In this document: piece by piece, positions 33,753 to 45,809 of the stretch | Position numbering within the stretch: position 1 is the first letter of the stretch | Layout: every line of letters begins with the position of its first letter | NCBI RefSeq assembly: GCF_001557235.1 | Contig: NZ_LSJI01000139.1 | Span: 5,580 to 69,579, forward strand | DNA: 64,000 nucleotides | Source of the DNA: Phenylobacterium sp. CCH9-H3 | Lineage (GTDB): Bacteria; Pseudomonadota; Alphaproteobacteria; Caulobacterales; Caulobacteraceae | Direction of reading: 5' to 3' | Position numbers and translations under genes: made by a program | Notes under the pieces: generated by a model | Database searches by the model: none | Told to the model about the DNA's origin: nothing | Seen by the model: the letters and a program-made list of their open reading frames with translations, nothing else

Positions 33753-36122
33753 ATGGTGAGAGTTGGAGGCGGCATCGCCGCGCGGAAGAAGCTGGCGATG
33801 ACCTGCGCGATCGCAGGGCTGGCGGGTCTGTCGTTGGGCGGGGCGGCGCAGGCGGTGGAGGCCGACGGTGCGGCGATGGCCACGGCCGACGCGGACTCGG
33901 CGGGCACGGTCTCGGGCATCGAGGTCGAAGGCAAGCTCACCAAGCAGAACAATCCCAAGGTGACCGCCAAGCCGCTGGACAACCCGCAGACGGTGACCGT
34001 GGTCCCCCGCGGCGTGATCGAGGCCCAGAACCTGCTGTCGCTGCGCGACATCCTGTCGACCGTGCCCGGCATCACCTTCGGCGCCGGCGAGGGCGGCGGC
34101 GGCTTCGGCGATTCCATCAACCTGCGCGGCTACTCGGCCAACAACGACATCACGGTCGACAACGTCCGCGACAGTGCGCAGTACACCCGCTCCGACCCCT
34201 TCAACCTCGAGCAGATCGAGGTCACCAACGGCGCCAACTCGGTCTACTCCGGCGCGGGCTCGGTGGGCGGCACCATCAACATCGTGTCCAAGCGCCCCAC
34301 GGGCCGGAACGCGACCGTCGTCAGCGGCGGCGTCGGGACGGAGAACTACTGGCGCGGCACGGTCGACGCCAACCACACCCTCGGCGACAACGTGGCGGTG
34401 CGCCTGAACGCCATGGTCCACCGGAACGACGCCCCGGGCCGGGACGTGGAAGAGTTCAAGCGGTGGGGCGTCGCGCCGTCGATCACCATCGGCCTGAACG
34501 GTCCGACCCAGTTCACGGCCATGTACTTCCACCAGGAAGACCGGAACCTGCCGACCTATGGCGTGCCGTTCTACAACGGGCGGGCCGTGCCGGGCGTCGA
34601 TCCGGAAAACTATTACGGCTATTCCAACATCGATAAGCAGGACTCCGACGTCGACATCCTGACCGGCATCATCGACCACGACTTCGGCAATGGGCTGAAG
34701 CTGCGGAACCTGTCGCGCTATCAGAAGGTGACCCAGCTGACGGTGGTGGATCCGCCGCAGGGGACCTACTGCCTGGCCAACGGCCAGAAGCCGGTGGCCT
34801 GGAGCCAGTCGACCACGGCCACCAACATCACCGGCTACACCGCCTGCCTTCCCACCGATCCGGCGCCGGGCTTCTACGCGCCCAGCGGGCCGCGCGGGAA
34901 CCTGCGCGATACCGAGAACACGCTGCTGTACAACCAGACCGACCTGACCTGGGACGGCGAACTTGGCGGCATGCGCCACACGCTGGTGTTCGGCGCCGCG
35001 TTCCTGGACGAGGACTTCCATCTCGACACGGGCAACGTCCTGCGCACCGCCACCGGCGCGACCGTGGCCCTGCCGCCGATGAACATCGCCAATCCGAACA
35101 ACATCTACACGGGCCCGATCAACTTCATCCAGGCCAGCGCCCAGGACGGCGACCGCAAGAACCAGGCCGTCTATCTGTTCGACAACATCGTCATCAACGA
35201 GCAGTGGTCGATCAACGGCGGCGTCCGGTGGGAGCACAACGAGGGCTCCAACTCCACCGACACCTATTCGACGGTGGTGGGGCCGACACTGGGGACCGTC
35301 ACGCCGGGCCGCAGCTTCAAGGTCGACGACAACCTGTTCACCTACCGGATCGGGGTGGTCTACAAGCCGATCCCCAACGCCAGCCTCTATGTCTCGTACG
35401 CCAACTCCGAGACCCCCAGCCAGGCGACGGTCAACGGCCAGGGCGCCTGCAACGATGCGACCTGCACGGTGGATCCGGAGAAATCCGAGAACATCGAGAT
35501 CGGTGGCAAGTGGGACATCCAGGGCCGGCTGTCGCTGACCGCGGCGATCTTCCGCAACGAGCGCACGAACTACAAGGTCGCGTCGAACGAGCCTGGAATC
35601 GCCGATCAACAACTGGACGGCAGCGCCCGGGTGCAGGGCGTGACGCTAGGCGCCTCCGGCCGGATCACCGACGCCTGGTCGGTCTTCGCCAACTACACCT
35701 ACCTGAAGTCCAAGGTGCTCCAGGGCGTGAGCGATTTCAGCGCCGGCCAGGGGCTGGACTTCACCCGGGGCGACGATCTGGTTCAGGTGCCGGACCACGC
35801 GTTCAGCCTGTTCACCACCTACGATCTGCCGCACGACGTCCAGGTCGGCTACGGCGTGACGTATCAGGGCGAGTACTACCTCACCCAGCACGGCCTCGTG
35901 GCCGGCTCCACGAACACCCGCACGACGATCCCGCGGGTGAAGGCCCAGGACTATTTTGTCCATCGCGCCACGGTGGCCTGGTCGCCGACCGAGGCGCTAG
36001 AGCTGCGCCTCAACGTCAACAACCTGTTCGACAAGGAGTACTACACGCGGGTCCGCAACAACGGCTGGGCCATGCCGGGCGATCGCCGCAACGCGACGCT
36101 CACCGCCAACTACCGGTTCTGA
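33753..36122 (+). CDS. TonB-dependent catecholate siderophore receptor (Fiu/PiuA-like)
   Basis: A 789-residue outer-membrane receptor. The signal peptide is MTCAIAGLAGLSLGGAAQA after a basic start. The plug domain has NPQTVTVVPRGVIEAQNLLS, the GDSINLRGYSANNDITVDNV signature of catecholate siderophore receptors, and EVTNGANSVYSGAGSVGGTI. The barrel ends with NLFDKEYYTRVRNN and NATLTANYRF. It takes up ferric siderophores across the outer membrane with TonB energy. A Fur box lies 68 bp upstream and a PiuC-type dioxygenase 108 bp downstream, the same pair seen next to Fiu (ybiX) and PiuA in gamma-proteobacteria. Confidence 0.93.
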   Translation: MVRVGGGIAARKKLAMTCAIAGLAGLSLGGAAQAVEADGAAMATADADSAGTVSGIEVEGKLTKQNNPKVTAKPLDNPQTVTVVPRGVIEAQNLLSLRDILSTVPGITFGAGEGGGGFGDSINLRGYSANNDITVDNVRDSAQYTRSDPFNLEQIEVTNGANSVYSGAGSVGGTINIVSKRPTGRNATVVSGGVGTENYWRGTVDANHTLGDNVAVRLNAMVHRNDAPGRDVEEFKRWGVAPSITIGLNGPTQFTAMYFHQEDRNLPTYGVPFYNGRAVPGVDPENYYGYSNIDKQDSDVDILTGIIDHDFGNGLKLRNLSRYQKVTQLTVVDPPQGTYCLANGQKPVAWSQSTTATNITGYTACLPTDPAPGFYAPSGPRGNLRDTENTLLYNQTDLTWDGELGGMRHTLVFGAAFLDEDFHLDTGNVLRTATGATVALPPMNIANPNNIYTGPINFIQASAQDGDRKNQAVYLFDNIVINEQWSINGGVRWEHNEGSNSTDTYSTVVGPTLGTVTPGRSFKVDDNLFTYRIGVVYKPIPNASLYVSYANSETPSQATVNGQGACNDATCTVDPEKSENIEIGGKWDIQGRLSLTAAIFRNERTNYKVASNEPGIADQQLDGSARVQGVTLGASGRITDAWSVFANYTYLKSKVLQGVSDFSAGQGLDFTRGDDLVQVPDHAFSLFTTYDLPHDVQVGYGVTYQGEYYLTQHGLVAGSTNTRTTIPRVKAQDYFVHRATVAWSPTEALELRLNVNNLFDKEYYTRVRNNGWAMPGDRRNATLTANYRF

Positions 36123-36230
36123 CTCCCCCCACAGGACCGGCAGGCGCCGCCCGGCTTCGGCTGGCCGGCGCGTAGAGCGCCCCGCCTCTGCTGCTCGCAG
36201 GCGGGGCGCCATTCGTTCTAGGGTGTCCGC

Positions 36231-36914
36231 ATGATGCTGCATGTTCCGGGCGTGCTGTCGCCCGACGAGGTGCGCGAGCTGCGCGCCGTCATCGACGCCG
36301 CCGCCTGGGAAGACGGCAACGCCACGTCCGGCAAGCAGTCGGCGCTGGCCAAGGCGAACCGACAGCTGCCCGAGGTCTCGGACACGGCGCGACAGGCCGG
36401 CGCCAAGGTGCGCGAGGCCGTCACCCGCAGCCCGCTGTTCATGGCCGCCGCCCTGCCCCACACGGTCTATCCGCCGCTGTTCAACCGCTATGGGCCCGGC
36501 CAGACTTTCGGCGACCACGTGGACAATGCCATGCGCTTCCAGCGCGACCAGGGCATCCGCGTGCGCACGGACCTGTCGGCGACCCTCTTCCTGGCGGCGC
36601 CCGACGACTACGACGGTGGCGAACTGGTGGTGGAGGACACCTACGGCGCGCACGAGGTGAAGCTGCCGGCGGGGGACCTGATCCTCTATCCGGCCTCCAG
36701 CCTGCACCGGGTCATGCCCGTCACCCGAGGCGAGCGGGTGGCGAGCTTCTTCTGGATCCAGAGCCTGGTCCGCGACGACGCGAAACGGACCCTGCTGTTC
36801 GACCTGGACGTGGCCATCCAGACCCTGGCCCAGGACGCCGGCCTGGGGGCGCCCGCCATCGTCTCCCTGACCGGGACCTACCAGAATCTGCTGCGGATGT
36901 GGGCCGAGCTCTAG
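36231..36914 (+). CDS. piuC: PiuC/YbiX-family Fe(II)/2-oxoglutarate PKHD dioxygenase
   Basis: A 227-residue non-haem iron dioxygenase. The iron ligands are H and D in [10 protein letters not shown] and the distal His in [20 protein letters not shown], whose Arg binds 2-oxoglutarate. The N-terminal [20 protein letters not shown] and the segment [10 protein letters not shown] are the family hallmarks, and the length is normal for PiuC. It is linked to the siderophore receptor upstream. In pseudomonads piuC is iron-repressed and co-expressed with a siderophore receptor; its true substrate remains unknown. Start ATG 36231 (36234 equally possible). Confidence 0.92.
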   Translation: MMLHVPGVLSPDEVRELRAVIDAAAWEDGNATSGKQSALAKANRQLPEVSDTARQAGAKVREAVTRSPLFMAAALPHTVYPPLFNRYGPGQTFGDHVDNAMRFQRDQGIRVRTDLSATLFLAAPDDYDGGELVVEDTYGAHEVKLPAGDLILYPASSLHRVMPVTRGERVASFFWIQSLVRDDAKRTLLFDLDVAIQTLAQDAGLGAPAIVSLTGTYQNLLRMWAEL

Positions 36915-37005
36915 GGGAAGGTGCGGCCGCGAAACGCGAAGGCGCCTACCCGGCCGCGGGAAAAGCCGTTATCCCGCCCCCGACCTAACGCCACGGAGAC
37001 CTCCC

Positions 37006-38196
37006 ATGCCGCTCGACTCTGGCGCGCCCCAGAAGACCTACCGCTGGGATGACCCGCTCGACCTGTCCTCGCGCCTGTCGGAAGAGGAGCGGATGGTCTG
37101 GGAGGCCGCCCGCCAGTACGCCCGCGAGAAGCTCTTGCCCCGGGTGGTCTCGGCCTATGCCGAGGAGCGGTTCGACCGCGAGATCATGACCGAAATGGGC
37201 GAGCTGGGCTTCCTAGGCCCGACGCTGCCCGAGGAGTACGGCTGCGCCGGCGTGAACCACGTGGCCTATGGCCTGATCGCCCGCGAGATCGAGGCGATCG
37301 ATAGCGGCTACCGCTCGGCCATGAGCGTGCAGAGCTCGCTGGTCATGTACCCGATCTACGCGTTCGGCTCGGAAGAGCAGAAGCGCAAATACCTGCCCGG
37401 CATGGCCGCCGGCCGCATCATCGGCTGCTTCGGCCTGACCGAGCCGGACGGCGGCTCGGACCCGGCCTCGATGCGCACCGTGGCGAAGAAGGTCTCGGAC
37501 GGCTACGTGCTGAACGGGGCCAAGATGTGGATCACGAACAGCCCGGTCAGCGACGTGGCCCTGGTCTGGGCCAAGCTGGACGGCAAGATCCGCGGCTTCC
37601 TGGTGGAACGCGGGACCAAGGGCTTCGAGACGCCCCAGATCAAGAACAAGCTGTCCCTGCGCGCTTCGGTCACGGGCGAGATCTCGCTCAGCGACGTGCA
37701 CGTGCCGGAAGACGCCATGCTGCCGGGCGTGGAAGGGCTGCGCGGGCCGTTCTCGTGCCTGAACAAGGCCCGCTACGGCATCGCCTGGGGGGCCATGGGG
37801 GCGGCGGAGTTCTGCCTGCACGCCAGCCGCGACTATGTGTCCAGCCGCAGCCTGTTCGGCCGCACCCTGGCCTCGCGCCAGCTGGTGCAGAAGAAGCTGG
37901 CCGACATGTCCACCGAGATCGCCCTCGGCTTCGAAGGGGCCCTGGCGCTGGGCCGGCTGATCGACGAGGGCGCGTGGGTGCCGGAAGCCATCTCGATGCT
38001 GAAGCGCAACAACTGCGGCAAGGCGCTGGATATCGCCCGCGTCGCGCGCGACATGCACGGCGGCAACGGCATCTCGGGTGAGTACCACGTGATGCGGCAC
38101 GCCTCGAACCTGGAGACGGTGAACACCTACGAGGGCGCCCACGATGTGCACGCGCTCATCCTGGGTCGGGCCATCACAGGCGAGAGCGCGTTCTAA
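37006..38196 (+). CDS. gcdH: Glutaryl-CoA dehydrogenase
   Basis: A 396-residue flavoprotein that dehydrogenates and decarboxylates glutaryl-CoA to crotonyl-CoA in lysine, tryptophan and benzoate catabolism. Glutaryl-CoA-specific motifs are [37 protein letters not shown], and the FAD/acyl region with [15 protein letters not shown]. The catalytic base is E376 in [16 protein letters not shown]. The start follows GGAGACC. It stands alone between an iron cluster and a sensor kinase. Confidence 0.95.
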   Translation: MPLDSGAPQKTYRWDDPLDLSSRLSEEERMVWEAARQYAREKLLPRVVSAYAEERFDREIMTEMGELGFLGPTLPEEYGCAGVNHVAYGLIAREIEAIDSGYRSAMSVQSSLVMYPIYAFGSEEQKRKYLPGMAAGRIIGCFGLTEPDGGSDPASMRTVAKKVSDGYVLNGAKMWITNSPVSDVALVWAKLDGKIRGFLVERGTKGFETPQIKNKLSLRASVTGEISLSDVHVPEDAMLPGVEGLRGPFSCLNKARYGIAWGAMGAAEFCLHASRDYVSSRSLFGRTLASRQLVQKKLADMSTEIALGFEGALALGRLIDEGAWVPEAISMLKRNNCGKALDIARVARDMHGGNGISGEYHVMRHASNLETVNTYEGAHDVHALILGRAITGESAF

Positions 38197-38216
38197 GTTC
38201 CTGACTTATCAGCGAT

Positions 38217-38261
38217 AACGTCGACTACGCGACAAAACGTCGATTTTTGGCACAACGTTAA
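38217..38261. repeat. Three spaced copies of AACGT(C/T)(G/A)A upstream of the hybrid kinase
   Basis: AACGTCGA (38217-38224), AACGTCGA (38236-38243) and AACGTTAA (38254-38261) occur 19 and 18 bp apart in an otherwise AT-rich intergenic stretch, about 70-110 bp upstream of the kinase start. Such regular spacing suggests tandem protein-binding sites. The regulator is unknown. Confidence 0.4.
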
Positions 38262-38328
38262 ATTTACACTCCCGGCGTACCCCTGCGCCAGCTTAGCCGC
38301 CGACCGGCGACAGGCGCGGGGAGAACGC

Positions 38329-40683
<2,355 letters not shown>

Positions 40684-41307
40684 TCAGCCTAGCTTGCGCT
40701 CCCGGGCCAGGATCGCAAGCTCGGTGCGGGATGACACCGCCAGCTTCTCGTAGATGTTGTGCAGGTGCATCTTCACCGTGCCTTCCGAGATTCCCAGATT
40801 GCGCGCGATCTCCTTGTTGCGGCGCCCCTGCGCCACGTGCCGCACGACGTCGGTCTCGCGCGGGGTCAGGGCGATCGGTTCGGCCTTGGGCGGCTCGGCC
40901 AGTATGCCGATGACCTGCGCCATGGCCTCCTTGTCGATCCACTGCGAGCCGGACGCAACCGCTTCGGCCGCACGCACCAGGATGTCCGCCCCGGCGCCCT
41001 TGAGGATCAGGCCGTCGACCTTGAGACGGATCGCCTCGACGATCGGCTCCGGCTCCAGACCCGCCGTCAGCAACAGGATCTTGGTGGGCCATCCTTCGGC
41101 CCGCGCCTGGGCGAGCAACTCCAGTCCCGTCACGCGCGGCATATGCACGTCCAGCACCGCCAGGTCCGGCGCGTGCTCCTGGATCGCGTGTCTGGCCTGA
41201 AGGCCATCCTGGCAACGCGCGAGGACCGCGAAGGCCGGCGGGCGGAAAAGGCCGGCCACGGCGTCGAGCATCAGGGGATGATCGTCGGCCACCACCACGG
41301 TCGTCAT
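40684..41307 (-). CDS. NarL/LuxR-family response regulator
   Basis: A 207-residue response regulator. The receiver has the acidic pair at D8-D9 and the phospho-acceptor D53 in LAVLDVHMPRVTG. The C-terminal LuxR-type HTH is LTPRETDVVRHVAQGRRNKE and LGISEGTVKMHLHNIYEKLA. It is encoded 1 bp overlapping the histidine kinase gene upstream (TGATG), so the two form a coupled two-component pair. Targets are not evident from the window. Confidence 0.94.
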   Translation of the reverse strand: MTTVVVADDHPLMLDAVAGLFRPPAFAVLARCQDGLQARHAIQEHAPDLAVLDVHMPRVTGLELLAQARAEGWPTKILLLTAGLEPEPIVEAIRLKVDGLILKGAGADILVRAAEAVASGSQWIDKEAMAQVIGILAEPPKAEPIALTPRETDVVRHVAQGRRNKEIARNLGISEGTVKMHLHNIYEKLAVSSRTELAILARERKLG

Positions 41308-42995
41308 CAGGCGGTCCCCAACGGCATGTCGATCGCAACGGTCGCCCCATTGGGACTCGACCGCAACTCCAGGCGCCCCTGCAGCGCCCGGACGCGCTCG
41401 TGGAGCGAGCTGGGGGCGCCGCCCGACCGCTCGATCTGCTCCGCCGGCATCACGCCCTGGAACTCAAAGCCGCGGCCGTCGTCCTCGATGCGCAAGCCGA
41501 GGCGTGTCCCGCCCGCTTCGGCGAGCACGCGCACGCGCCCGGCTCCGCCGTGGCGGACCGCATTGGCCACCGATTCCCGGACGATGCGGCCCAGATCATA
41601 GGCGAGCCGGCGTGGCACGGTGAGGTCAGGAGGCTCGACCGCAGCGGATACCTCGATCGTCCAGTATCGCGACAGGCGGTCAGCCAACTGGCCCAGCTCC
41701 GGGCCGAGGAGCTGGTCGGGCGCCAGCCGCTCGCTGCGCGAGGGCCGCAGCGTGGAAATGAAGCCGCGCAGTTCGTGCTGCTCGTCGGCGATCGCCTGCC
41801 GCAGGGTCGCGATCCGGGCCCGCGCTTCCTCGGGCAGATCCATGCGGGTCAGGCCGTCGATCTGCAGACCGGCGCCCGCGAGGAACTGAAGCACGCCATC
41901 GTGCAGATCCCGGGCGAGGCGGACCCGGTCCTCGGCCGCCGCAGCCAGGCGGAGGGTGCGCTGAGTGTCCCAGCGCTCCAGCGCCACCGATACCTGGGCG
42001 CTCACCATGGCCCCAACCGCGAGGTCCTCGTTGGCAGGTTCGTCATGATCGAAGATCAGGACCCACCCCGACAGGTTCGGCGTGAAGGCCGGGACGACCA
42101 GCGCGCGGTCGAAGGTGGCCTGCGAGACCAGGGCCTCGGCGATCGGCCTGGAAGGGCCGGTCACGACGCGCCCGCCTTTGCGCATCAGTGTGGTTCCGCT
42201 GGCCCGATGGAAGAGGAAGACCCTGTCCGCCGCCTCGGGCGCCACCCAGTCTTCGCCGCCGGGCTTGAGGTCCCTGGTTTCGAAGTGTTCGCGGTTCAGC
42301 AGCGTCAAGGTCGCGTTGGGCTCGTCCTGCTCCTCCCAGAGGAACATGCCGCGCTCGGCTCCGAACACCCACAGTGCGTGGCGCAGGCACTCGCGGATCG
42401 GCGGCCCGCCGTCCGGCTCCGGGTCGACCTCCGCAAGCGGATCGGAGAGGCGCGAGAGTTCGTCCACCACCCTTTCGACGTGCCGTCCGAACGCCATCAG
42501 CATGACGAAGACCACCATTGTGTAGCCGAGACGCAGCACGAAGACCTGAGCGGCGCCCACCGACCGGTCGTGCCCGAACATCACCTGCCACCCTGCGGGC
42601 GCGAAGGCGAGCAGGGTAAGGAGTCCGGCCGTCAGGGCGCCCCGCGACCCCCATTGGATTGTCGCGCCCAGAATGAGAATGATGAACGGGCTGAAGAACG
42701 GGCTGTCCGCGCCGCTGGTGAGATACAGCAGTACGGTGATCAGGGCGAAGTCCACAGCCGCCAGAAAGATCGCGGCCTGCGCGAGCCGATAGACCAGCAG
42801 GCGGTTGCGGCTGGCGCCCAGCACCAGCAGGCTCCAGGCGAGGTTGGCGAACAGCAACAGGACGACGATCCGGTCGCCGAACTGCGAGGCCCTGTCGCCG
42901 AGCAGGAACGACGCCAGCATGAACAGCGCCAGCACGGCGCGGCCCGTGGCCACCACGCGACCGCTGCGCACCGAGAAGAGATGGCCGCCGTTCAA
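41307..42995 (-). CDS. NarX-like membrane sensor histidine kinase (HisKA_3)
   Basis: About 562 residues. Five or six transmembrane helices fill residues about 15-175 (AVLALFMLASFLLG, IVVLLLFANLAWSLLVLG, FALITVLLYLTS and others). A GAF-like domain follows (GMFLWEEQDEPNATLTLLNR). The dimerisation box carries the phospho-His in VRLARDLHDGVLQFLAGAG, and the ATPase domain has LAYDLGRIVRESVANAVRHG and LRIEDDGRGFEF. The frame is open to a GTG at 43136, but codons before the TTG at 42995 look non-coding, so 42995 is taken as start; GTG 42971 is possible. It pairs with the overlapping NarL-type regulator. The membrane sensor and GAF domain suggest sensing of a membrane or small-molecule signal. Confidence 0.9.
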   Translation of the reverse strand: MNGGHLFSVRSGRVVATGRAVLALFMLASFLLGDRASQFGDRIVVLLLFANLAWSLLVLGASRNRLLVYRLAQAAIFLAAVDFALITVLLYLTSGADSPFFSPFIILILGATIQWGSRGALTAGLLTLLAFAPAGWQVMFGHDRSVGAAQVFVLRLGYTMVVFVMLMAFGRHVERVVDELSRLSDPLAEVDPEPDGGPPIRECLRHALWVFGAERGMFLWEEQDEPNATLTLLNREHFETRDLKPGGEDWVAPEAADRVFLFHRASGTTLMRKGGRVVTGPSRPIAEALVSQATFDRALVVPAFTPNLSGWVLIFDHDEPANEDLAVGAMVSAQVSVALERWDTQRTLRLAAAAEDRVRLARDLHDGVLQFLAGAGLQIDGLTRMDLPEEARARIATLRQAIADEQHELRGFISTLRPSRSERLAPDQLLGPELGQLADRLSRYWTIEVSAAVEPPDLTVPRRLAYDLGRIVRESVANAVRHGGAGRVRVLAEAGGTRLGLRIEDDGRGFEFQGVMPAEQIERSGGAPSSLHERVRALQGRLELRSSPNGATVAIDMPLGTA

Positions 42996-43203
42996 AGGCC
43001 CTGTTCCGCCGTTTCCAGGGCGCGTGCGTCGAACGCGGAGCCCATCCCTTGAACCCAATATTCCGGATCGAGCCGAGCGGCGACACCTGACCAAAGGATA
43101 GGGGCGCCCCCCTACCGTCAGCCCGGATTGTTGCACTGCACCGCAACGGCCTAGTTTCGGACCACCGGCGGACCGTTCTCACGCGCCGGCACGGAGTTCG
43201 AGC

Positions 43204-43863
43204 ATGACGTTCCTGCGCACCGCCCTGACGGCCCTTTCCGCCGCGATCGCCATCGTGGCGACGCCCGTCTTGGCCGCCACGCCCCTCAAGCCGACGCTGT
43301 CCTGGCAGACGGCCAGCACGCCGCTGCCGGCCGACATGTTCATGATCGACAACTTCGATGCGCCGATCACGGCCGGGTTCACGTTCACAGGCGGGATGAT
43401 CCGCCTGGGTTCGCAGGGAACGCAGACGAATGTGTCCGTCCCCCCGCCCGGCGATCTCACCAAGTACGTGACGATCCTGGGCGGCAAGTCGGCGACCCTC
43501 ACGTCGGTCAAGCCGCTGAGGAAGCTCAGCCTCTACATGGGCTCGCCCGACAGCTACAATTCCATCCGGTTCATCGGCGAGGGCTACGATTTCACCCTGC
43601 AGGGCTCACAGCTTTGGCAGCCGCTCTCGGCGACGCTGGGCGACCCGGCTTGGGGCCGGCGGCTGACCTACGACTTCGGCAGCTTCGGCGTGACGCAGGT
43701 CGTGTTCGCATCGGCCCGCAATTCGCTGGAGTTCGACGATCTGGCCGGCGCATTTCAGGCGGCGCCCGTTCCCGAACCGGCTAGCTGGGCCCTGATGATC
43801 TTCGGTTTCCTTGGCTCGGGCGCGATGCTCCGACGCCGTCAGCAGGCGGCCCACCTGGCCTGA
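43204..43863 (+). CDS. PEPxxWA-CTERM sorting-domain protein
   Basis: A 219-residue secreted protein. The signal peptide is TFLRTALTALSAAIAIVA ending in VLAA. A beta-rich body carries FDAPITAGFTFTGG and the SLYMGSPDSYNSIRFIGEG segment. The C-terminus is the exosortase-type signal: VPEPASWALMIFGFLGSG (PEPxxWA) followed by a transmembrane helix and a RRRQQ anchor. Such proteins are processed and exported or anchored by an exosortase and are common in Caulobacterales and Sphingomonadales. The exosortase is not in this window. Divergent from the NarX-like kinase across about 208 bp. Confidence 0.9.
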   Translation: MTFLRTALTALSAAIAIVATPVLAATPLKPTLSWQTASTPLPADMFMIDNFDAPITAGFTFTGGMIRLGSQGTQTNVSVPPPGDLTKYVTILGGKSATLTSVKPLRKLSLYMGSPDSYNSIRFIGEGYDFTLQGSQLWQPLSATLGDPAWGRRLTYDFGSFGVTQVVFASARNSLEFDDLAGAFQAAPVPEPASWALMIFGFLGSGAMLRRRQQAAHLA

Positions 43864-43940
43864 CCGGCCGCGGCGCGCGCCGTCTTGCCACCCTCCACGC
43901 GTCCGGTAGGGTCCCGCGCTTCGTTGCGTTGGGGACCACC

Positions 43941-45752
43941 ATGGATCGCAGGCTCTTCCTCCAGGGCGCCGCCGGGGCGGCGCTCGTCACCGCCCTGCCG
44001 GCGCAGGCGCAGGGCCAGGCCGAGGACCAGAAGCTACGGGCGCTGCTGGACCGGTTCTGGGAGGAGCAGATCGACGAGGCCCCCGAAGCCGCCACCAGCC
44101 TGGGCCTGGACGTGGGCGCCCGGGCGGGCTTGCGGGCCAGGCTGAGCGATTATTCGCCGGCCGGGCGGGACGCGATGTTCCAGCGGACCAAGGGGCGGCT
44201 GACGCGGCTGAAGGCCATCGACCGCGCCCGCCTCGGTCCCGCCGCGCAGATCGACTACGACGTCGTGCGCTACCAGTACGAGACGGCGGTGAACGGCGGC
44301 GAGCGGTTCCGCTTTGGCGAAGGCGCATCGGCGAGCTTCTCGTACGCGCCCTACTCGCCCTATGTGGTGAGCCAGCTTTCCGGGCCGTACCAGGCGCTGC
44401 CGGACTTCCTGGATTCCAAGCATCCCGTGGCCACGGCGGCCGACGCCGACGCCTATCTGCAGCGCCTGCGGGGCTTTGCGGCGGCTCTGGACGCCACCAC
44501 CGCCAGCCTGAAGGCCGACGCGGCGCGCGGCGTGCTGACGCCCGGGTTCCTGCTGGAGCAGACGAGCGCCCAGCTCGGCAAGCTGGCGGCGTCGGACGGC
44601 CTGTCCACGGCGTTTGCGAAGAAGGCGGCCGCGGCGGGGATCGCGGGGGACTGGAAGTCCCGCGCCGACGACATCCTGGCCAAGGCCGTGCGGCCCGCCG
44701 TCGAGCGCCAGAAGGCGGCCGTGGACGCGCTGCGCAAGACGGCCAGCGACGATGCCGGCATCTGGAAGATCCCCGACGGCGAGGCCTACTATGCCGGCGC
44801 GGTGGCCTACCAGACCACCACCGCGCTCAAGCCCGAGGAGATCCATCAGCTCGGCCTCGAGCAGGTGAAGGCGCTGACCGCCCAGATCGACACCCTGCTG
44901 CGCGCCGAGGGGCTGACCGGCGGCACGGTCACCGAGCGGCTGGTGGCGCTAAACCACCGGCCGGACCAGCTTTATGCCAATACCGACGCCGGCCGCGCCG
45001 AACTGCTGGCCTATCTAAACACCCGGGTCGCCGACATCGAGACGCGGTTGCCCCAGGTGTTCGCCACCATCCCGAACGCCCCGATGGAGATCGTGCGGGT
45101 GCCGCCCGCAATCGAGGACGGCGCGGCCAACGGCTACGCCCAGGGCGCTTCGCTGGACGGCAAGCGGCCGGGGCGGTTCTACATCAACCTCAAGGATACG
45201 GCCGAGTGGCCGCGCTATTCGCTGCCCAGCCTGGCGTTCCACGAGGCCTATCCGGGGCACCTGTGGCAGGGCGCCATCGCTCAGCAGTCGACGGACATCC
45301 CGATGCTGCGGCGGCAGGGCGGGGGGTTCTCGGCCTATGGCGAGGGCTGGGGCCTCTACGCCGAGCAGTTGGGCGACGAGCTGGGCTGCTACGACGCCGA
45401 CCCGCTGGGCCGGATCGGCTATCTGCAGTCGATCCTGTTCCGGGCGGTGCGGCTGGTGGTGGACACCGGGCTGCATGCCAAGCGCTGGAGCCGGGAGAGG
45501 GCCACGAACTACATGGTCGAGGCCACGGGCCGGCCGCGGGGCGGCATGCAGCGCGAGATCGACCGCTACTGCGTGTGGCCGGGCCAGGCCTGCAGCTACA
45601 AGGTGGGCCACAACGAGTGGGTCCGGCTGCGCGAAGACGCCCGCACGCGCTTGGGCGAACGCTTCGACATCAGGCAGTTCCACGAGGTTCTGCGCCGCGG
45701 GCGCATGCCGCTGGTGGTGCTGGAGCGGGTGGTGAAGACGACGCTGGTATGA
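43941..45752 (+). CDS. DUF885-family secreted metallohydrolase
   Basis: A 603-residue protein with an export signal starting MDRRLFLQGAAGAALVTALP and cleaved near AQAQG, twin-arginine-like (R-R-L-F-L-Q). The body is helical, with a zinc-type motif HEAYPGHLWQ in SLAFHEAYPGHLW, and the conserved FSAYGEGWGLYAEQLGDELG and MQREIDRYCVWPGQACSYKV segments. These are the marks of DUF885 proteins, of which a few have been described as metallo-carboxypeptidases or hydrolases. The start at 43941 is chosen over a TTG at 43929. The MHS transporter follows, perhaps moving its product. Confidence 0.9.
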   Translation: MDRRLFLQGAAGAALVTALPAQAQGQAEDQKLRALLDRFWEEQIDEAPEAATSLGLDVGARAGLRARLSDYSPAGRDAMFQRTKGRLTRLKAIDRARLGPAAQIDYDVVRYQYETAVNGGERFRFGEGASASFSYAPYSPYVVSQLSGPYQALPDFLDSKHPVATAADADAYLQRLRGFAAALDATTASLKADAARGVLTPGFLLEQTSAQLGKLAASDGLSTAFAKKAAAAGIAGDWKSRADDILAKAVRPAVERQKAAVDALRKTASDDAGIWKIPDGEAYYAGAVAYQTTTALKPEEIHQLGLEQVKALTAQIDTLLRAEGLTGGTVTERLVALNHRPDQLYANTDAGRAELLAYLNTRVADIETRLPQVFATIPNAPMEIVRVPPAIEDGAANGYAQGASLDGKRPGRFYINLKDTAEWPRYSLPSLAFHEAYPGHLWQGAIAQQSTDIPMLRRQGGGFSAYGEGWGLYAEQLGDELGCYDADPLGRIGYLQSILFRAVRLVVDTGLHAKRWSRERATNYMVEATGRPRGGMQREIDRYCVWPGQACSYKVGHNEWVRLREDARTRLGERFDIRQFHEVLRRGRMPLVVLERVVKTTLV

Positions 45753-45809
45753 CGGCGAAGTTCCGCGCTAGACGGGATCGCACAAGTCCTTGGGGAAGGA
45801 AGACAAAGT

